Shown: positions 7,083-14,698, counted from the stretch's first letter. The stretch is 16,716 bases of DNA from Euperipatoides rowelli (GCA_003024985.2 PXIH01S0000781.1); one strand, 5' to 3'. Numbers and translations: made by a program. Notes: a model not told the origin generated them from the letters alone.

Positions 7083-9240
7083 TTTCTTTTTTGTAAAATA
7101 CAAGTAGTCATCATTGTATTTATTACTCTTTATTTTTCTGCCGTAACTAGAAGTTCTTCTAACTTCCTTATTATTAAGTGTTAAATTCTTTACAATCCTC
7201 CTAGATATTGAGGACTCACAAATAAATACAAGTATTGCCGGGAATTCTTCAGATGTAATAAGTTGTATCAAACTTTCCTTTCCATTTAATATCCCAGTAT
7301 CATTCTTTTTTATATCAAATGAAGATCTTATTCTTTTTCTATTTACAAAGGGTGACATATGTGTATCTAGATTAATAGCCATAGACCCATCTTGTATCCC
7401 TAATTTTGTAATAGGTTTCAATGAGATTCTCTCAAAAGAGATCATTTTATAATTTTCTTTGACAAATGAAGACAGCAAAGCATGTTCTACAATGATAGAC
7501 TTACAGAAATCGACACCATCGAAAAGGCTAGTTAAAGCATTTCTCAGCGGAAAGTTAATATAATCCATTGTAGACAAATTCTTATGATCATGTCTTAAAC
7601 ACAAATCTGAAATAACGGCATGAATCTCTGTATCCAAGTTAAACCTGGGAGCACTCACAAACATATTATCTATAAATTGTGAAACAACTGTCTGTAATAT
7701 AATATCTTGATTAAAGAGTGACCAAAATTCTAATTTTTGTTGATCGTAAATGATAGAAAGACTAATTAAAATGATATCGTTGAATATAAGTAGTGGAAAG
7801 ATGAAGTAATTAAATAAAATATCACACTTTGATAAAATATGAGAAATTATAGACCAGTCAATTATAAAATTTGAGTCGAAAGTATTAAGGTGATCAGTAA
7901 CAATTGGAAGCATCTTGTTAGGTGATTGGTAAGGCACAATTGCAAAATTTAAATTTTTATGGAAAATATACTGATCAATCGTGCTCATAACTGGATCTGG
8001 AGAAGAATGGACATTGAATGTGTTTTTTCTCGTGTTGACATTAATTAATGAACTATCTTTATTTATTACTACCACACCATGGTTTATTTCTAAAGAAGCT
8101 TTTATATATATATTACATATTGACCCAATATATGCAGTAATGTAAGTTTCGTTATTCCAAATTGGTAGGTTTTTAAATAACTTTAATACATATAAATTGC
8201 ATCTTATGTAGTAATAAAAACTGTTAGGAATTTTATTATTTAGAATACTAAATAAAGTGAAATCGTTATTCATTATTTGAGAAGAACGTATTATATAACA
8301 TAGAGAGTCGAAATTGATGTTGGACTTCACAACAAAAAATTCCCAAACTTTAGTTGACTGGTTGGAGTTTACGTAGATTTTAGATTTAAATTTGTTAACT
8401 AGATGATGTAGGAACATTATTAATATAGGAGACATCATAAGAATGATTAGATGAGATACCAGAAAAGTTGGTGCTTGATAATTTATGTATTGTTGGATTA
8501 TCACAAACTTTGATTTGGGTTTGCACATCTTTTACCTCCAAATCGCATTTAACAGCTGACTGAGTTTGTAACATAACTTCAACAGAATTATTATCAAGAA
8601 TATTTTGAGACTTGAGACTAGAGATATGTCCAGTATTAGAGTTAGAAGGCGAGATTGATGATAAGTGAGTTTTAATTTTGTTGATGGAGCAATTTACTAA
8701 AGATATTTCATCGTTAATTAATCTTTTGATATGAAACGTTGAATGGTCATTATTAACAGAAAGTGATGAATCAGGAATTTGTGAGATCAAACTGATATTA
8801 TCGCATTAAGTAAAAGTGTCTTTACTTAACTTAGCATTATGATTTAAATTGTGAGTAAGACTTAAATTTGAATTATCTGAAATGAGATTTAAAGAATTGG
8901 GAGTCTTGGTATCGCAGGGCGTTGGAGCAACGGAGACAACGTTGACTAGTTCATCATGGTGATCAGGATCACAGGCTTCAAGATTAAGTGAGTCGCTATT
9001 CCCGGCAAAATTAAATTCCTTGATTTCTGAAACATCGTTTGTTAGAAATAAAAGGCAGGAGTAACATTTGAAGTTTTTATTTATGTTTTTAAAAGAGTTG
9101 TTATAGAAAACTTCGTATTTGTTTCTAATACATTTAAAATGAATTAGGGTATTGCACGGTCCATTACAACGTAGAAATTTTTGATTAGAGATAATATCTT
9201 CATTGCAGTAATTGCAGAAATGTAAAGAGGTTATTGAGTA
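7080..9240 (-). pseudogene. LINE-A ORF1: PHD-like finger, linker and long second half
   Basis: Three blocks can be read. (1) From 9240, a PHD-type zinc finger followed by a Ser/Asn-rich linker, in one frame to 8395 with a single TAA near 8805. (2) After a frameshift near 8400, a frame open to 7080. Its start (KIYVNSNQ through SFYYYIRCNLYVLKLFKNLP then IWNNETYITAYIG) resembles the RRM-like region of PHD-type LINE ORF1 proteins (...SF.I.V....F......WP..). (3) About 350 further residues not typical of ORF1. Part of this, NTFNVHSSPDPVMSTIDQYI followed about 23 residues later by VTDHL, resembles the C-terminal end of an APE endonuclease. ORF1 proteins bind LINE RNA. The role of block 3 is unknown. 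No ATG precedes the PHD finger. Confidence 0.68.
9055..9216 (-). other. PHD-like C4HC3 zinc finger of LINE-A ORF1
   Basis: The spacing is CNYC, then C-x3-C in RCNGPCNTL, then IHFKC and finally CYSC, giving C-x2-C-x12-C-x3-C-x4-H-x2-C-x21-C-x2-C. This fits the PHD pattern. CR1-group LINEs are known to carry PHD fingers in ORF1. The usual tryptophan two residues before the last pair is replaced by F. Confidence 0.7.
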
Positions 9241-9343
9241 CTGTTAAAGATCACAAATAGTGATCTAAAACTACTATAAAAGCAGGCATGTTTTACACGA
9301 GAATGTCTTGAGGTACTTTAGGAAATTATATTTACCGAAGTCA

Positions 9344-9517
9344 TCAAGATGTGCCCATCTCCGCCATGGAGTAATATCTAAGATAAGCTTTTTGATTTCT
9401 ATAATCATTAAAACATGGCATGCATATTTCATGTGAACAACAAGGCATGGTAACAGGTTGAATCAATATACCCCAACAAATTGGGCAATTGAAATCATCT
9501 GCTTTAAGTGCCTCCAT
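9344..9517 (-). pseudogene. RING-finger exon (RNF168-like) inside the Harbinger right end
   Basis: An ATG at 9517 opens 57 codons. FNCPICWGILIQPVTMPCCS is followed by HEICMPCF, matching the first six zinc ligands of a C3HC4 RING: C11, C14, C26 (or C27), H29, C32, C35. The 'CPIC..IL..PVT.PC.H..C..CF' pattern is that of RNF168/RNF169-type ubiquitin ligases. The last ligand pair (CPxCRRR) is lost in this frame. A one-step frame change near 9363 gives RRWAHLDDFG followed by GTAAAT, so the pair was probably destroyed by mutation and a splice donor followed. It starts about 180 bp inside the right terminal repeat and points inward. It is not part of the standard two-gene Harbinger set. Later exons are absent or were cut off by LINE-A. 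Confidence 0.62.
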
Positions 9518-9591
9518 ATTCGTCTATTCCAGTATGCGACACCGTTTATAACACTTTTTTTCCCAGCTAGCTAATTAATTAGTGTCTGTGA

Positions 9592-9694
9592 ATAAATCGT
9601 TGTGTGTGTGGAGAACGTTTTCTTCAGACAGGGTCTGTCAATGATTTATCCCCAAACAAGGTTTACAGATAAATCGTTATGTGTATGGGGCCCT
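9592..9694. repeat. Harbinger right terminal repeat and subterminal copy
   Basis: The terminal copy CAGATAAATCGTTATGTGTA followed by TGGGGCCCT (9666-9694) is preceded by a direct partial copy, GAATAAATCGTTGTGTGTGT (about 9590-9609), and an inverted TGATTTATCCCC at about 9640. The right end therefore carries several copies of the core also seen at the left end. Confidence 0.65.
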
Positions 9695-9697
9695 TAA

Positions 9698-9727
9698 TGC
9701 AGTTGTGGATATTGTTTGTTACACTTT
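9698..9727 (-). pseudogene. LINE-C ORF1 sliver between Harbinger and LINE-B
   Basis: About 30 bp of host LINE between two insertions. The frame VTNNIHNC joins in frame to the piece at 2681-2602 when the Harbinger is removed. It includes the left copy of the LINE-B target duplication. Confidence 0.6.
9710..9727. repeat. LINE-B target-site duplication, left copy
   Basis: TATTGTTTGTTACACTTT, identical to 16085-16102. An 18-bp duplication next to the poly(A) end of a minus-strand LINE is the expected mark of target-primed reverse transcription. Confidence 0.85.
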
Positions 9728-9733
9728 TTTTTA

Positions 9734-9752
9734 AGAGGGGGTTGCACCCTCT
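9734..9752 (-). other. 3'-terminal hairpin of LINE-B next to its poly(A)
   Basis: On the minus strand AGAGGG, loop TGCAACC, CCCTCT, then TT and a short A-run. A hairpin immediately before the tail is a possible recognition element for the element's reverse transcriptase. It is short, so this is inference. Confidence 0.45.
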
Positions 9753-9928
9753 ATCTTTATTTAATTCACATAACTTTATACATAACGGAATTCATACCTT
9801 ATATAATATAATATCATAATCACCAGATAAAGCATATACAATTTATATTCACCATATACTTACATCAAACCAAAATGAGAAAAAAAAAATTAAAATACAA
9901 AGTTATGGTATAATTTTTTGAACCAGCA
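9753..9928 (-). other. LINE-B 3' UTR
   Basis: AT-rich sequence between the ORF2 stop (9931-9929) and the terminal hairpin. No further feature is seen. Confidence 0.55.
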
Positions 9929-10214
9929 TTATAACCTCTTTCTGGTTTCATTTCTCATCAATAAGGACACATCATGCTGATAAAGATCCTTTATAACACA
10001 GATAAAATAATTACGTGGTTTAAGAAATAAATCTTCAAAATTTCTTTTACATCTGATTAGCCATATAGTCTTATATCATTACCATAAAGGTAAATATATT
10101 TTTATTTTGTTTAATAAATTCAAGCAGCTCTCCCAACTGACTAGGAAGTAATTGTAGATCGAAAATAATTTTAAACCACTCTCTTAGTGCAGTAAAATAA
10201 CTACATGAAAAGAA
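9929..10214 (-). pseudogene. LINE-B ORF2, C-terminal RVT zinc-finger region
   Basis: The frame reads FFSCSYFTALREWFKIIFDL then LLPSQLGELLEFI, ending at a stop near 10071. After a frameshift it continues KTIWLIRCKRNFEDLFLKPR and NYFICVIKDLY to a stop at 9931-9929. This matches the region after the reverse transcriptase thumb in L1/Tx1 elements: HxF..C.y...lW, then W.iW..R....f. The upstream partner on the scaffold should be the block ending at 11102, not the endonuclease block that now precedes it across the N at 10215. Confidence 0.66.
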
Positions 10215-10215
10215 N
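10215..10215. other. Single-N scaffold join
   Basis: On the minus strand this joins the endonuclease block to the C-terminal block of LINE-B, which are not adjacent in any LINE. The sequence on its right is one copy of the 95-bp repeat. Confidence 0.8.
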
Positions 10216-10310
10216 GTGTCAATTGAGTGTAAATCAGGGCTAAATTGTTTTTTTTTTTTAAATGTAATAGATGCCAATTTTTTAAGATCATTTTTAGATT
10301 TCATGTATTT
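10216..10310. repeat. 95-bp direct repeat, copy 1
   Basis: Identical over 95 bp, including a T12 run, to 13259-13353. It begins directly after the N at 10215. It encodes (minus) the LINE-B linker between endonuclease and reverse transcriptase, including KYMKSKNDLKKLASITFKKK. It is best read as an uncollapsed contig overlap rather than a biological repeat. Confidence 0.85.
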
Positions 10311-10320
10311 CTCTACATAA

Positions 10321-10340
10321 GATATATATATATATATATC
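10321..10340. repeat. (TA)n microsatellite in the LINE-B linker
   Basis: About nine AT dinucleotides. It shifts the reading frame between the endonuclease part and the linker, suggesting slippage after insertion. Confidence 0.6.
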
Positions 10341-10356
10341 TAAGAAGTTTATTCTT

Positions 10357-11100
10357 TCAATCCATTAGCTTCGACAGTGACTTTTTGATATCATTAACTT
10401 CTATAGCATCCTGCAAGCTGATAATCTTAAAGTTTACAAGTCTGGTAGATAAAATTTCTATATCAACTTCCTTATTTTTAATATATGAATAGTTTCTGGG
10501 TATTAAATATTCAATGAAATCCTGTTTCAAAGTCAACCATTCAAAAAAGAAAATATCCTCCTTCTGCAATAACATATGTGTCCACATATAAATCTGCGTG
10601 TAACATTCTATTGTAAACTGAACGTCAGGAGTAATTACCGGGTTAACTCTCTTACAGGAGAAATTATTAGCCCGATTATAACGAGCACTACCTTGCTGTA
10701 TATATGTACTATACATAATAATCAAATGGTCAGATAGGACAGTGGTTTCAATCCTCAAATTATATCTCTAAACTAATGAGTCGGCAACAAAACCATAATC
10801 AATTTTTGAGACTGCTAAATTAGATGACCACGTTTGTATATTGTCCATGTTTTTAAGCCTGGCTATGTCATAAACATTAAACTGTCTACAAAATTCACTA
10901 AATTGATCAAACTGCCAGATATCTCTAAAATTAAAGTCCCCCAACCAAATAATCTTGCATCTGTTTTGTTGAATCTTCTGCATAATTTCTATCATCAGGG
11001 TCTTGTTTTGTCTTAAATTATTTGGAGCATAATAGTTGATAAGTTGAAAGTTTCTATTAGCAACCCTAAATTGAATTATTTGGTATCTGCTATTATTATC
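10357..11100 (-). pseudogene. LINE-B ORF2, AP-endonuclease block (misplaced on the scaffold)
   Basis: One frame runs from the N at 11101 to a stop at 10357, with a single TAG at 10770-10768. The endonuclease motifs are FQLINYYAPNN, IIWLGDFNFRDIW (GDFN), TWSSNLAVSKIDYGFVADSL (ID pair) and IETTVLSDHLIIMY (SDH), followed by a helical linker ending LSKLMD. The N-terminal part with the catalytic Glu (xETW) is missing beyond the N. The type is L1/Tx1-like rather than Jockey/CR1-like. In a normal element this block lies directly before the reverse transcriptase. Here it is followed, in reading direction, by the C-terminal block. Its 3' end matches the start of the reverse transcriptase block exactly. 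Confidence 0.78.
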
Positions 11101-11101
11101 N
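11101..11101. other. Single-N scaffold join
   Basis: On the minus strand it separates the LINE-B pre-C-terminal sequence from the endonuclease block. With 10215 it brackets the misplaced 885-bp block. Confidence 0.8.
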
Positions 11102-11330
11102 AGGCCTTCAAAGGCAGCATACCCATAAAATAAACAATAAGCGTGATAGGTGGTAGAATATCAGTTGGCTCAAAATAAAACTGATAATGTATTTTTTTCC
11201 AAAAATTTTGAAAACGAAATAGCTCTATTATATCTACAAATTTCATTTTTTGCTGTAGACTATGTGTTGCAAGACTGGGTTTAATAATCCAAATAAATCA
11301 ACACTATAATGTTCAATCAATTTATATATT
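11102..11330 (-). pseudogene. LINE-B ORF2, segment before the C-terminal zinc-finger region
   Basis: The frame contains LIEHYSVDLFGLL, then after a shift KMKFVDIIELFRFQNFWKKI followed by HYQFYFEPTDIL. Its position after the thumb and the W-K-K-I pattern fit the stretch of L1/Tx1 ORF2 between thumb and zinc finger. Assignment rests mostly on context. Confidence 0.5.
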
Positions 11331-11891
11331 AACAATTAAATTGTATAGATCAATACAACCTATTAAATCAATATCATAACGACTCAAATAACATAGCACA
11401 ATGTTATTATTTCATAAATTTATTAATACTGACTATATGGCCATGCAATCAACAAGATGTCTCCAGGTTACAACAACAGGAAGGGAAGCCTTCCCAACAT
11501 TCACAGTAATACAAGAGTACAGTGCCTATAATTATTATAGGCACTGTAACAAGAGGGAGAAAAATTAAGTGGGGAGGAAATTCAAATCGCTAATTCATAA
11601 ATTAGTTTCGTATTATTAATTATGGTGAGTTTATACAACATAAACTAAATTAAGTAAATTGAAATAATTCACAAGACTGAATTGATAAATAAAATATTAA
11701 TGTTTTCCTTTTTCTTTTAGGTTAATAATAAAATCTTATTACATTAAAATTATTACTGAATTAGTAAATGAAATAACATGACATATATTGATTTAGCACT
11801 AACAATTAAGTACGATAACAACACTTCACGTCTATTGAGAAAAGATTTGATTTGATACCTATTTGTGTACATTATAACTAACAATTGTTCT
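11331..11891. other. Non-coding AT-rich stretch inside LINE-B
   Basis: Coding stops after the thumb region (11892) and resumes near 11330, so about 560 bp may be an insertion. No terminal inverted repeats are convincing. TAACAATT occurs near both edges (about 11328 and 11879), which could be a short duplication. It holds the 31-bp palindrome at 11518-11548. Confidence 0.4.
11511..11555. repeat. Perfect 31-bp palindrome flanked by 7-bp direct repeats
   Basis: The arms TACAGTGCCTATAAT and ATTATAGGCACTGTA (11518-11548) are perfect with one central base. ACAAGAG flanks them on both sides (11511-11517 and 11549-11555). The form TA-CAGTGCC...GGCACTG-TA recalls Tc1/mariner-type inverted ends with TA target sites lying almost back to back. 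Confidence 0.6.
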
Positions 11892-12227
11892 TTAAATTAT
11901 CAACCTATAAACTGATAGGTTCCAATTTTGATATTGTTGATATAACATTGTATTAGTAAATCGGATAATGTACATATTAATAACCAAGTCAATATTTTGA
12001 CACATGAGCTCATTAAAATTAACACTATGGAGTCCTAGTTCACTCATTTCAACAAGTAATTGCATAATTTTATTGGAGACATATCTATTTTTCCCCCACA
12101 CAAATCTATTTGATTTAACAACCACCTCATTGATAAATCTTTTGGTTAATTTTACATGATGACAGTAAAAATTAAGCTTGCTATAAAAATACACATTAAG
12201 TATTGTAATTCTCTGAATAATAGACAA
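11892..12227 (-). pseudogene. LINE-B ORF2, thumb/post-RT segment
   Basis: The frame reads VYFYSKLNFYCHHVKLTKRF, then NRFVWGKNRYVSNKIMQLLV and MSELGLHSVNFNELMCQNID. L1/Tx1 ORF2 has the same succession after the catalytic core: a helix, then 'FiWg......i....L..p...GGl...n'. It continues from 12258 by a change of frame and lacks any catalytic residue. Confidence 0.65.
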
Positions 12228-12257
12228 ATTTTTATATTTTGCAAACTCAATATTTCT

Positions 12258-12482
12258 TTAGAAAAAGTCCTTAAAGTTTTCCTGGCTGATATTGCGAACA
12301 TTGACTTTAGTATAAGGAAACTTATTAGGTAGAGTATTCCCCATACCTTCTATAATCTCATTATTCCAAGGAGTAGTGATAACAGATTTTTGTATATTAA
12401 GCTCAGTTCCCGTTTTTCTTTTAAACCTCTCAAAAACATTTATTACTTTATCCACCATCGCAACATCATCCACAAAATACCC
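12258..12482 (-). pseudogene. LINE-B ORF2, RT motif C and palm end
   Basis: The frame opens after a stop with GYFVDDVAMVDKVINVFERF, where VDD is motif C with both catalytic aspartates, followed by TGTELNIQKS (the conserved G..lN..KS of motif D). There is no ATG; the first usable codon is GTG. Motif B, which should precede it, is missing because of a deletion between about 12483 and 12490. Confidence 0.68.
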
Positions 12483-12484
12483 CT

Positions 12485-13258
12485 ATTAAGCGGAATTTGA
12501 TCTAATCTTTTATTACCAATCTTAAGTATAACAGATTTATTAACTAGGCTACATAGTTTATAATGGCCAGAGACGTATTTGAGTTGCCAAAAATACTAAT
12601 AACCGTTTCAATTAGATACGAATGACAAACACTATCAAAGGCAGCCCTGAAATCACAAAAGATCAGGCCAGCCTTTTTCAACCTTTTTTCTTTTATATAC
12701 TGTAAAGTCATATAGAAAACAGAAATCACATCATGAATTGATCTATTATTTACTGCAAATTGATTATAAACAATGACCTCCTGCATATAACACTTATTAT
12801 TATTTAATATTATTTTTGCAAAAATTTTTGCATCAAGATTAAGTATAGTGATAGGCCTGATCTGATTGATTACAGGGCTGCCTTGATTACATGAGAAACC
12901 ATTTTTAAGCTTCACTATGAAATATCTCTGAAAGATATAATGGTGATAATAAATCTCAGTTAACAGTTTCTGATAATACTTCACTAAAATCCTTGCAAAA
13001 ACATGCTGAAATCTCTTAAAGACCTTACATGAGATGCCATCCTGGCCCGGACTAGCTCGCTTATTAATCAACTTACTTGCTGAATGAATGAGTTACTCAT
13101 TAATAGTAAAGTTCCACTCATCTTTCACTGGGGCTATATCAATCCATTGCTTAATTATATTATCAAAATTATTGGACACTCCTGATGCTGTAAAGAGATT
13201 ATAGTAATAATTATAAATGTAATCGAACATATCTTCTCCATATAGAATACCTCCATTA
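12485..13258 (-). pseudogene. LINE-B ORF2, linker and RT fingers/palm
   Basis: In frame from the 95-bp repeat: DTNGGILYGEDMFDYIYNYY, a TAA at 13095-13093, then the RT start INKRASPGQDGISCKVFKRF, the fingers motif NQIRPITILNLDAKIFAKII, and motif A GLIFCDFRAAFDSVCHSYLI with its catalytic Asp. After a frameshift near 12545 it continues VNKSVILKIGNKRLDQIPLN and RG, the lead-in to motif B, and breaks off. The RPITILN and 'SPGxDGi' forms are those of L1/Tx1 reverse transcriptases. The element is dead: there is one stop, one frameshift, and deletion of motif B. Confidence 0.8.
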
Positions 13259-13353
13259 GTGTCAATTGAGTGTAAATCAGGGCTAAATTGTTTTTTTTTT
13301 TTAAATGTAATAGATGCCAATTTTTTAAGATCATTTTTAGATTTCATGTATTT
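13259..13353. repeat. 95-bp direct repeat, copy 2
   Basis: Identical to 10216-10310. It ends directly against the N at 13354, so it is the 5' end (minus strand) of the reverse transcriptase block, while copy 1 is the 3' end of the endonuclease block. Confidence 0.85.
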
Positions 13354-13354
13354 N
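13354..13354. other. Single-N scaffold join
   Basis: On the minus strand this joins a hAT transposase C-terminus to the LINE-B linker. An open frame of 206 codons (13713-13093) crosses it and is a chimera of two unrelated proteins. Confidence 0.8.
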
Positions 13355-14150
13355 GTTAAAATTACATTGTAAGTACTAAAAGACCTCTCAGCATCCACAG
13401 AATTAATAGGAACACATAAATATGTTAAAGCTACTTCTGCCAAATGAGGGGTTCTGGCTTTCATTGCAACCCAAAAAGCAAGTAGATCACTGCATTGATC
13501 AAGTTCTTGGGCTACATCTTTGTAAATATCCCAATCTGATTCTGGTGTTTGATCAAAGCCTGGCATTATATCAATGTAATGTTTTAATGTTTGAGTTAAC
13601 AAAGGGAGCTGAGTGGGATCTAAAACTCTTATTGATTTCAAAAATTCCCAGCATCTGCTTGTACAGTTCAAATAAGTATCAGCTTTAGCAACTGTATTTT
13701 CAACAGCTGTCAAAAAGACTTCTTTTATTTTTATGCTATTTTTGTTGGAAATTCCTTGCGCTTTAAGAATGGAGGTATAGTCAGTAACAGAACAAGCTTT
13801 AATTTTAGACCGAATCTCTACAAACCTATTTGTAAGCTAAATGAGTGACTGGTTCTTGACCTTCTGCTTGCTTTAAAGCAATCACAATATTTGTCCCTAA
13901 ATCAGTTAAAAAATTCAAGGACACTTTCAATTCATTAAAAGTATCTTGGCAATTTAATTTTTCACATAAACTTCCCACATCTGCAGAATCTCCATATTCA
14001 GCAGATACTTCACTTAATAGTTCAGGATAGAACATAAAATATTCATTGTGCTGTTCTACAGCTTCAAACCAGGAATTCCATCGTGTTAATACTGGTGCTG
14101 GTGGTGTCTTTGGATTAGAAACACCTTTTGAAGTGAGATATTTTTTATTT
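13355..14150 (-). pseudogene. hAT transposase, C-terminal half
   Basis: The minus-strand reading starts near 14150 with KKYLTSKGVSNPKT, then PPAPVLTRWNSWFEAVEQHN (the conserved TRWnSw of hAT RNase H domains), continues in frame through FYPELLSEVSAEYGDSADVG and LTDLGTNIVIALKQAEGQEP, and after a frame change near 13830 reaches CWEFLKSIRVLDPTQLPLLT. It ends with the dimerisation region: PHLAEVALTYLCVPINSVDA then ERSFSTYNVIL. The sequence stops at the N at 13354 just before the usual 'R..L...n...L' end. The N-terminal BED finger and first catalytic residues are not in this block. No terminal repeats are visible near it. Scaffold context suggests it does not belong inside LINE-B. Confidence 0.82.
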
Positions 14151-14225
14151 GAGAATTCAATGGAGAAACATGAAGATATTCCCTGGTATCCTTACTATGT
14201 TGAAAATTCAATGGGGAAACATGAA
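14151..14225. repeat. 51-bp tandem repeat, 1.5 units
   Basis: One full unit at 14151-14201 (starts GAGAATTCAATGGAGAAACA) and a partial second at 14202-14225. The same unit recurs at 16634-16716. The period of 51 is a multiple of three. Confidence 0.8.
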
Positions 14226-14267
14226 TAATTTTATTATAAGTTTGTTTTTTAACGATTGATCGATGAA

Positions 14268-14698
14268 TCATGAATCACTCTTAACTTCACTCTGGGTTTG
14301 ATGAGAAGTCAACTCATTAGAGGATATAGCTTGTTTTAACAAGGATAATACTTCATTTATGTTTTTTGTGATATCGGAAAGAACTTTAGGGGATAGTGAA
14401 TCAGAATTAGTAGAAAGTAAACTTTTAATGTGTATGATATATTTTAGATAAAATAATTCATGAGCCAAAATGGGTTTTATAAGAAGTTTTAAGGGTCAAC
14501 ATTTAAAATATTGCACTATGTGCAGAACCACTTGAGTGAAGGGATAGATGTGGTCATATTTAGCTTGGACAGTTTAATCTTGACACAGTCAGTGTGAAAC
14601 CATCCCTCACAAATCCCATTACAACCGATGCATTTATTATCATCTGCAATAGTCTGATTACAGGAGTTACACAGAGTAGATTGAGGGCCTTGGTTCAT
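14268..14698 (-). pseudogene. N-terminal fragment of a PHD-type LINE ORF1 (fourth LINE)
   Basis: From an ATG at 14698: MNQGPQSTLCNSCNQTIADD, then NKCIGCNGICEGWFHTDCV and a final WFCT*C, a PHD-type pattern (C-x2-C...C-x2-C...H-x2-C...W-x-C-x2-C) in which a TAG replaces the residue before the last Cys. After a change of frame comes a helical stretch (14468-14268) with SPKVLSDITKNINEVLSLLK, as in the linker or coiled coil of such proteins. It differs from the PHD finger of LINE-A. It ends at 14268 near the 51-bp repeats, so only the start of ORF1 is present. Confidence 0.58.

Larger units (their letters stand above)
3922..9245 (-). mobile_element. LINE-A: PHD-type Jockey/CR1-group non-LTR retrotransposon
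   Basis: This is a nearly full-length minus-strand LINE inserted in the Harbinger. In reading order it has ORF1 (PHD-like finger, linker, long second half), ORF2 (APE endonuclease, reverse transcriptase) and a 3' UTR ending in (ATAA/ATAAA)-type repeats at about 3922-3936. The 5' limit is set by the loss of ORF1 coding at about 9240-9245. No ATG lies upstream of the PHD finger in frame, so the copy is probably 5'-truncated. No target-site duplication was found, which is common in CR1-like LINEs. Disabling changes are few: a stop near 8805, a frameshift near 8400, a frameshift near 6120 and a TAG at 5982-5980. This suggests a fairly recent insertion. Confidence 0.82.
2685..9694. mobile_element. 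PIF/Harbinger DNA transposon, internally deleted and split by LINE-A
   Basis: The left end is AGGGCCCCATAACACGTAAC followed by GATTTATCTGTA. The right end, reverse-complemented, is AGGGCCCCATACACATAACG followed by ATTTATCTGTA, so the inverted repeats differ by about one base and one indel over about 30 bp. The element is flanked by 3-bp duplications TAA (2682-2684 and 9695-9697), the target preference of PIF/Harbinger. The identification is supported by the MADF accessory exon (plus) and the transposase N-terminal remnant (minus), the classic convergent pair. Without LINE-A (about 3922-9245) the element is about 1.7 kb, shorter than a complete one, because the DDE catalytic region is missing. 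A RING-finger exon lies near the right end. Confidence 0.87.

Noticed and set aside
7080-7250. SGNH esterase block I (ILVFICESSISRRIVKNL) at the end of LINE-A ORF1
   Set aside because: The essential GDS is not present and no later esterase blocks follow. The likeness is too weak to annotate.
10216-13353. Tandem head-to-tail LINE-B copies or a circular element, suggested by the 95-bp repeat
   Set aside because: Both copies touch single Ns, and the length and placement are those of an unmerged contig overlap. Normal LINE order returns when the block is moved.
14086-14271. Minus-strand 61-codon frame over the 51-bp repeat and hAT start
   Set aside because: The hAT TRWNSW motif is in a different frame. 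This frame is open only because the repeat period is a multiple of three.
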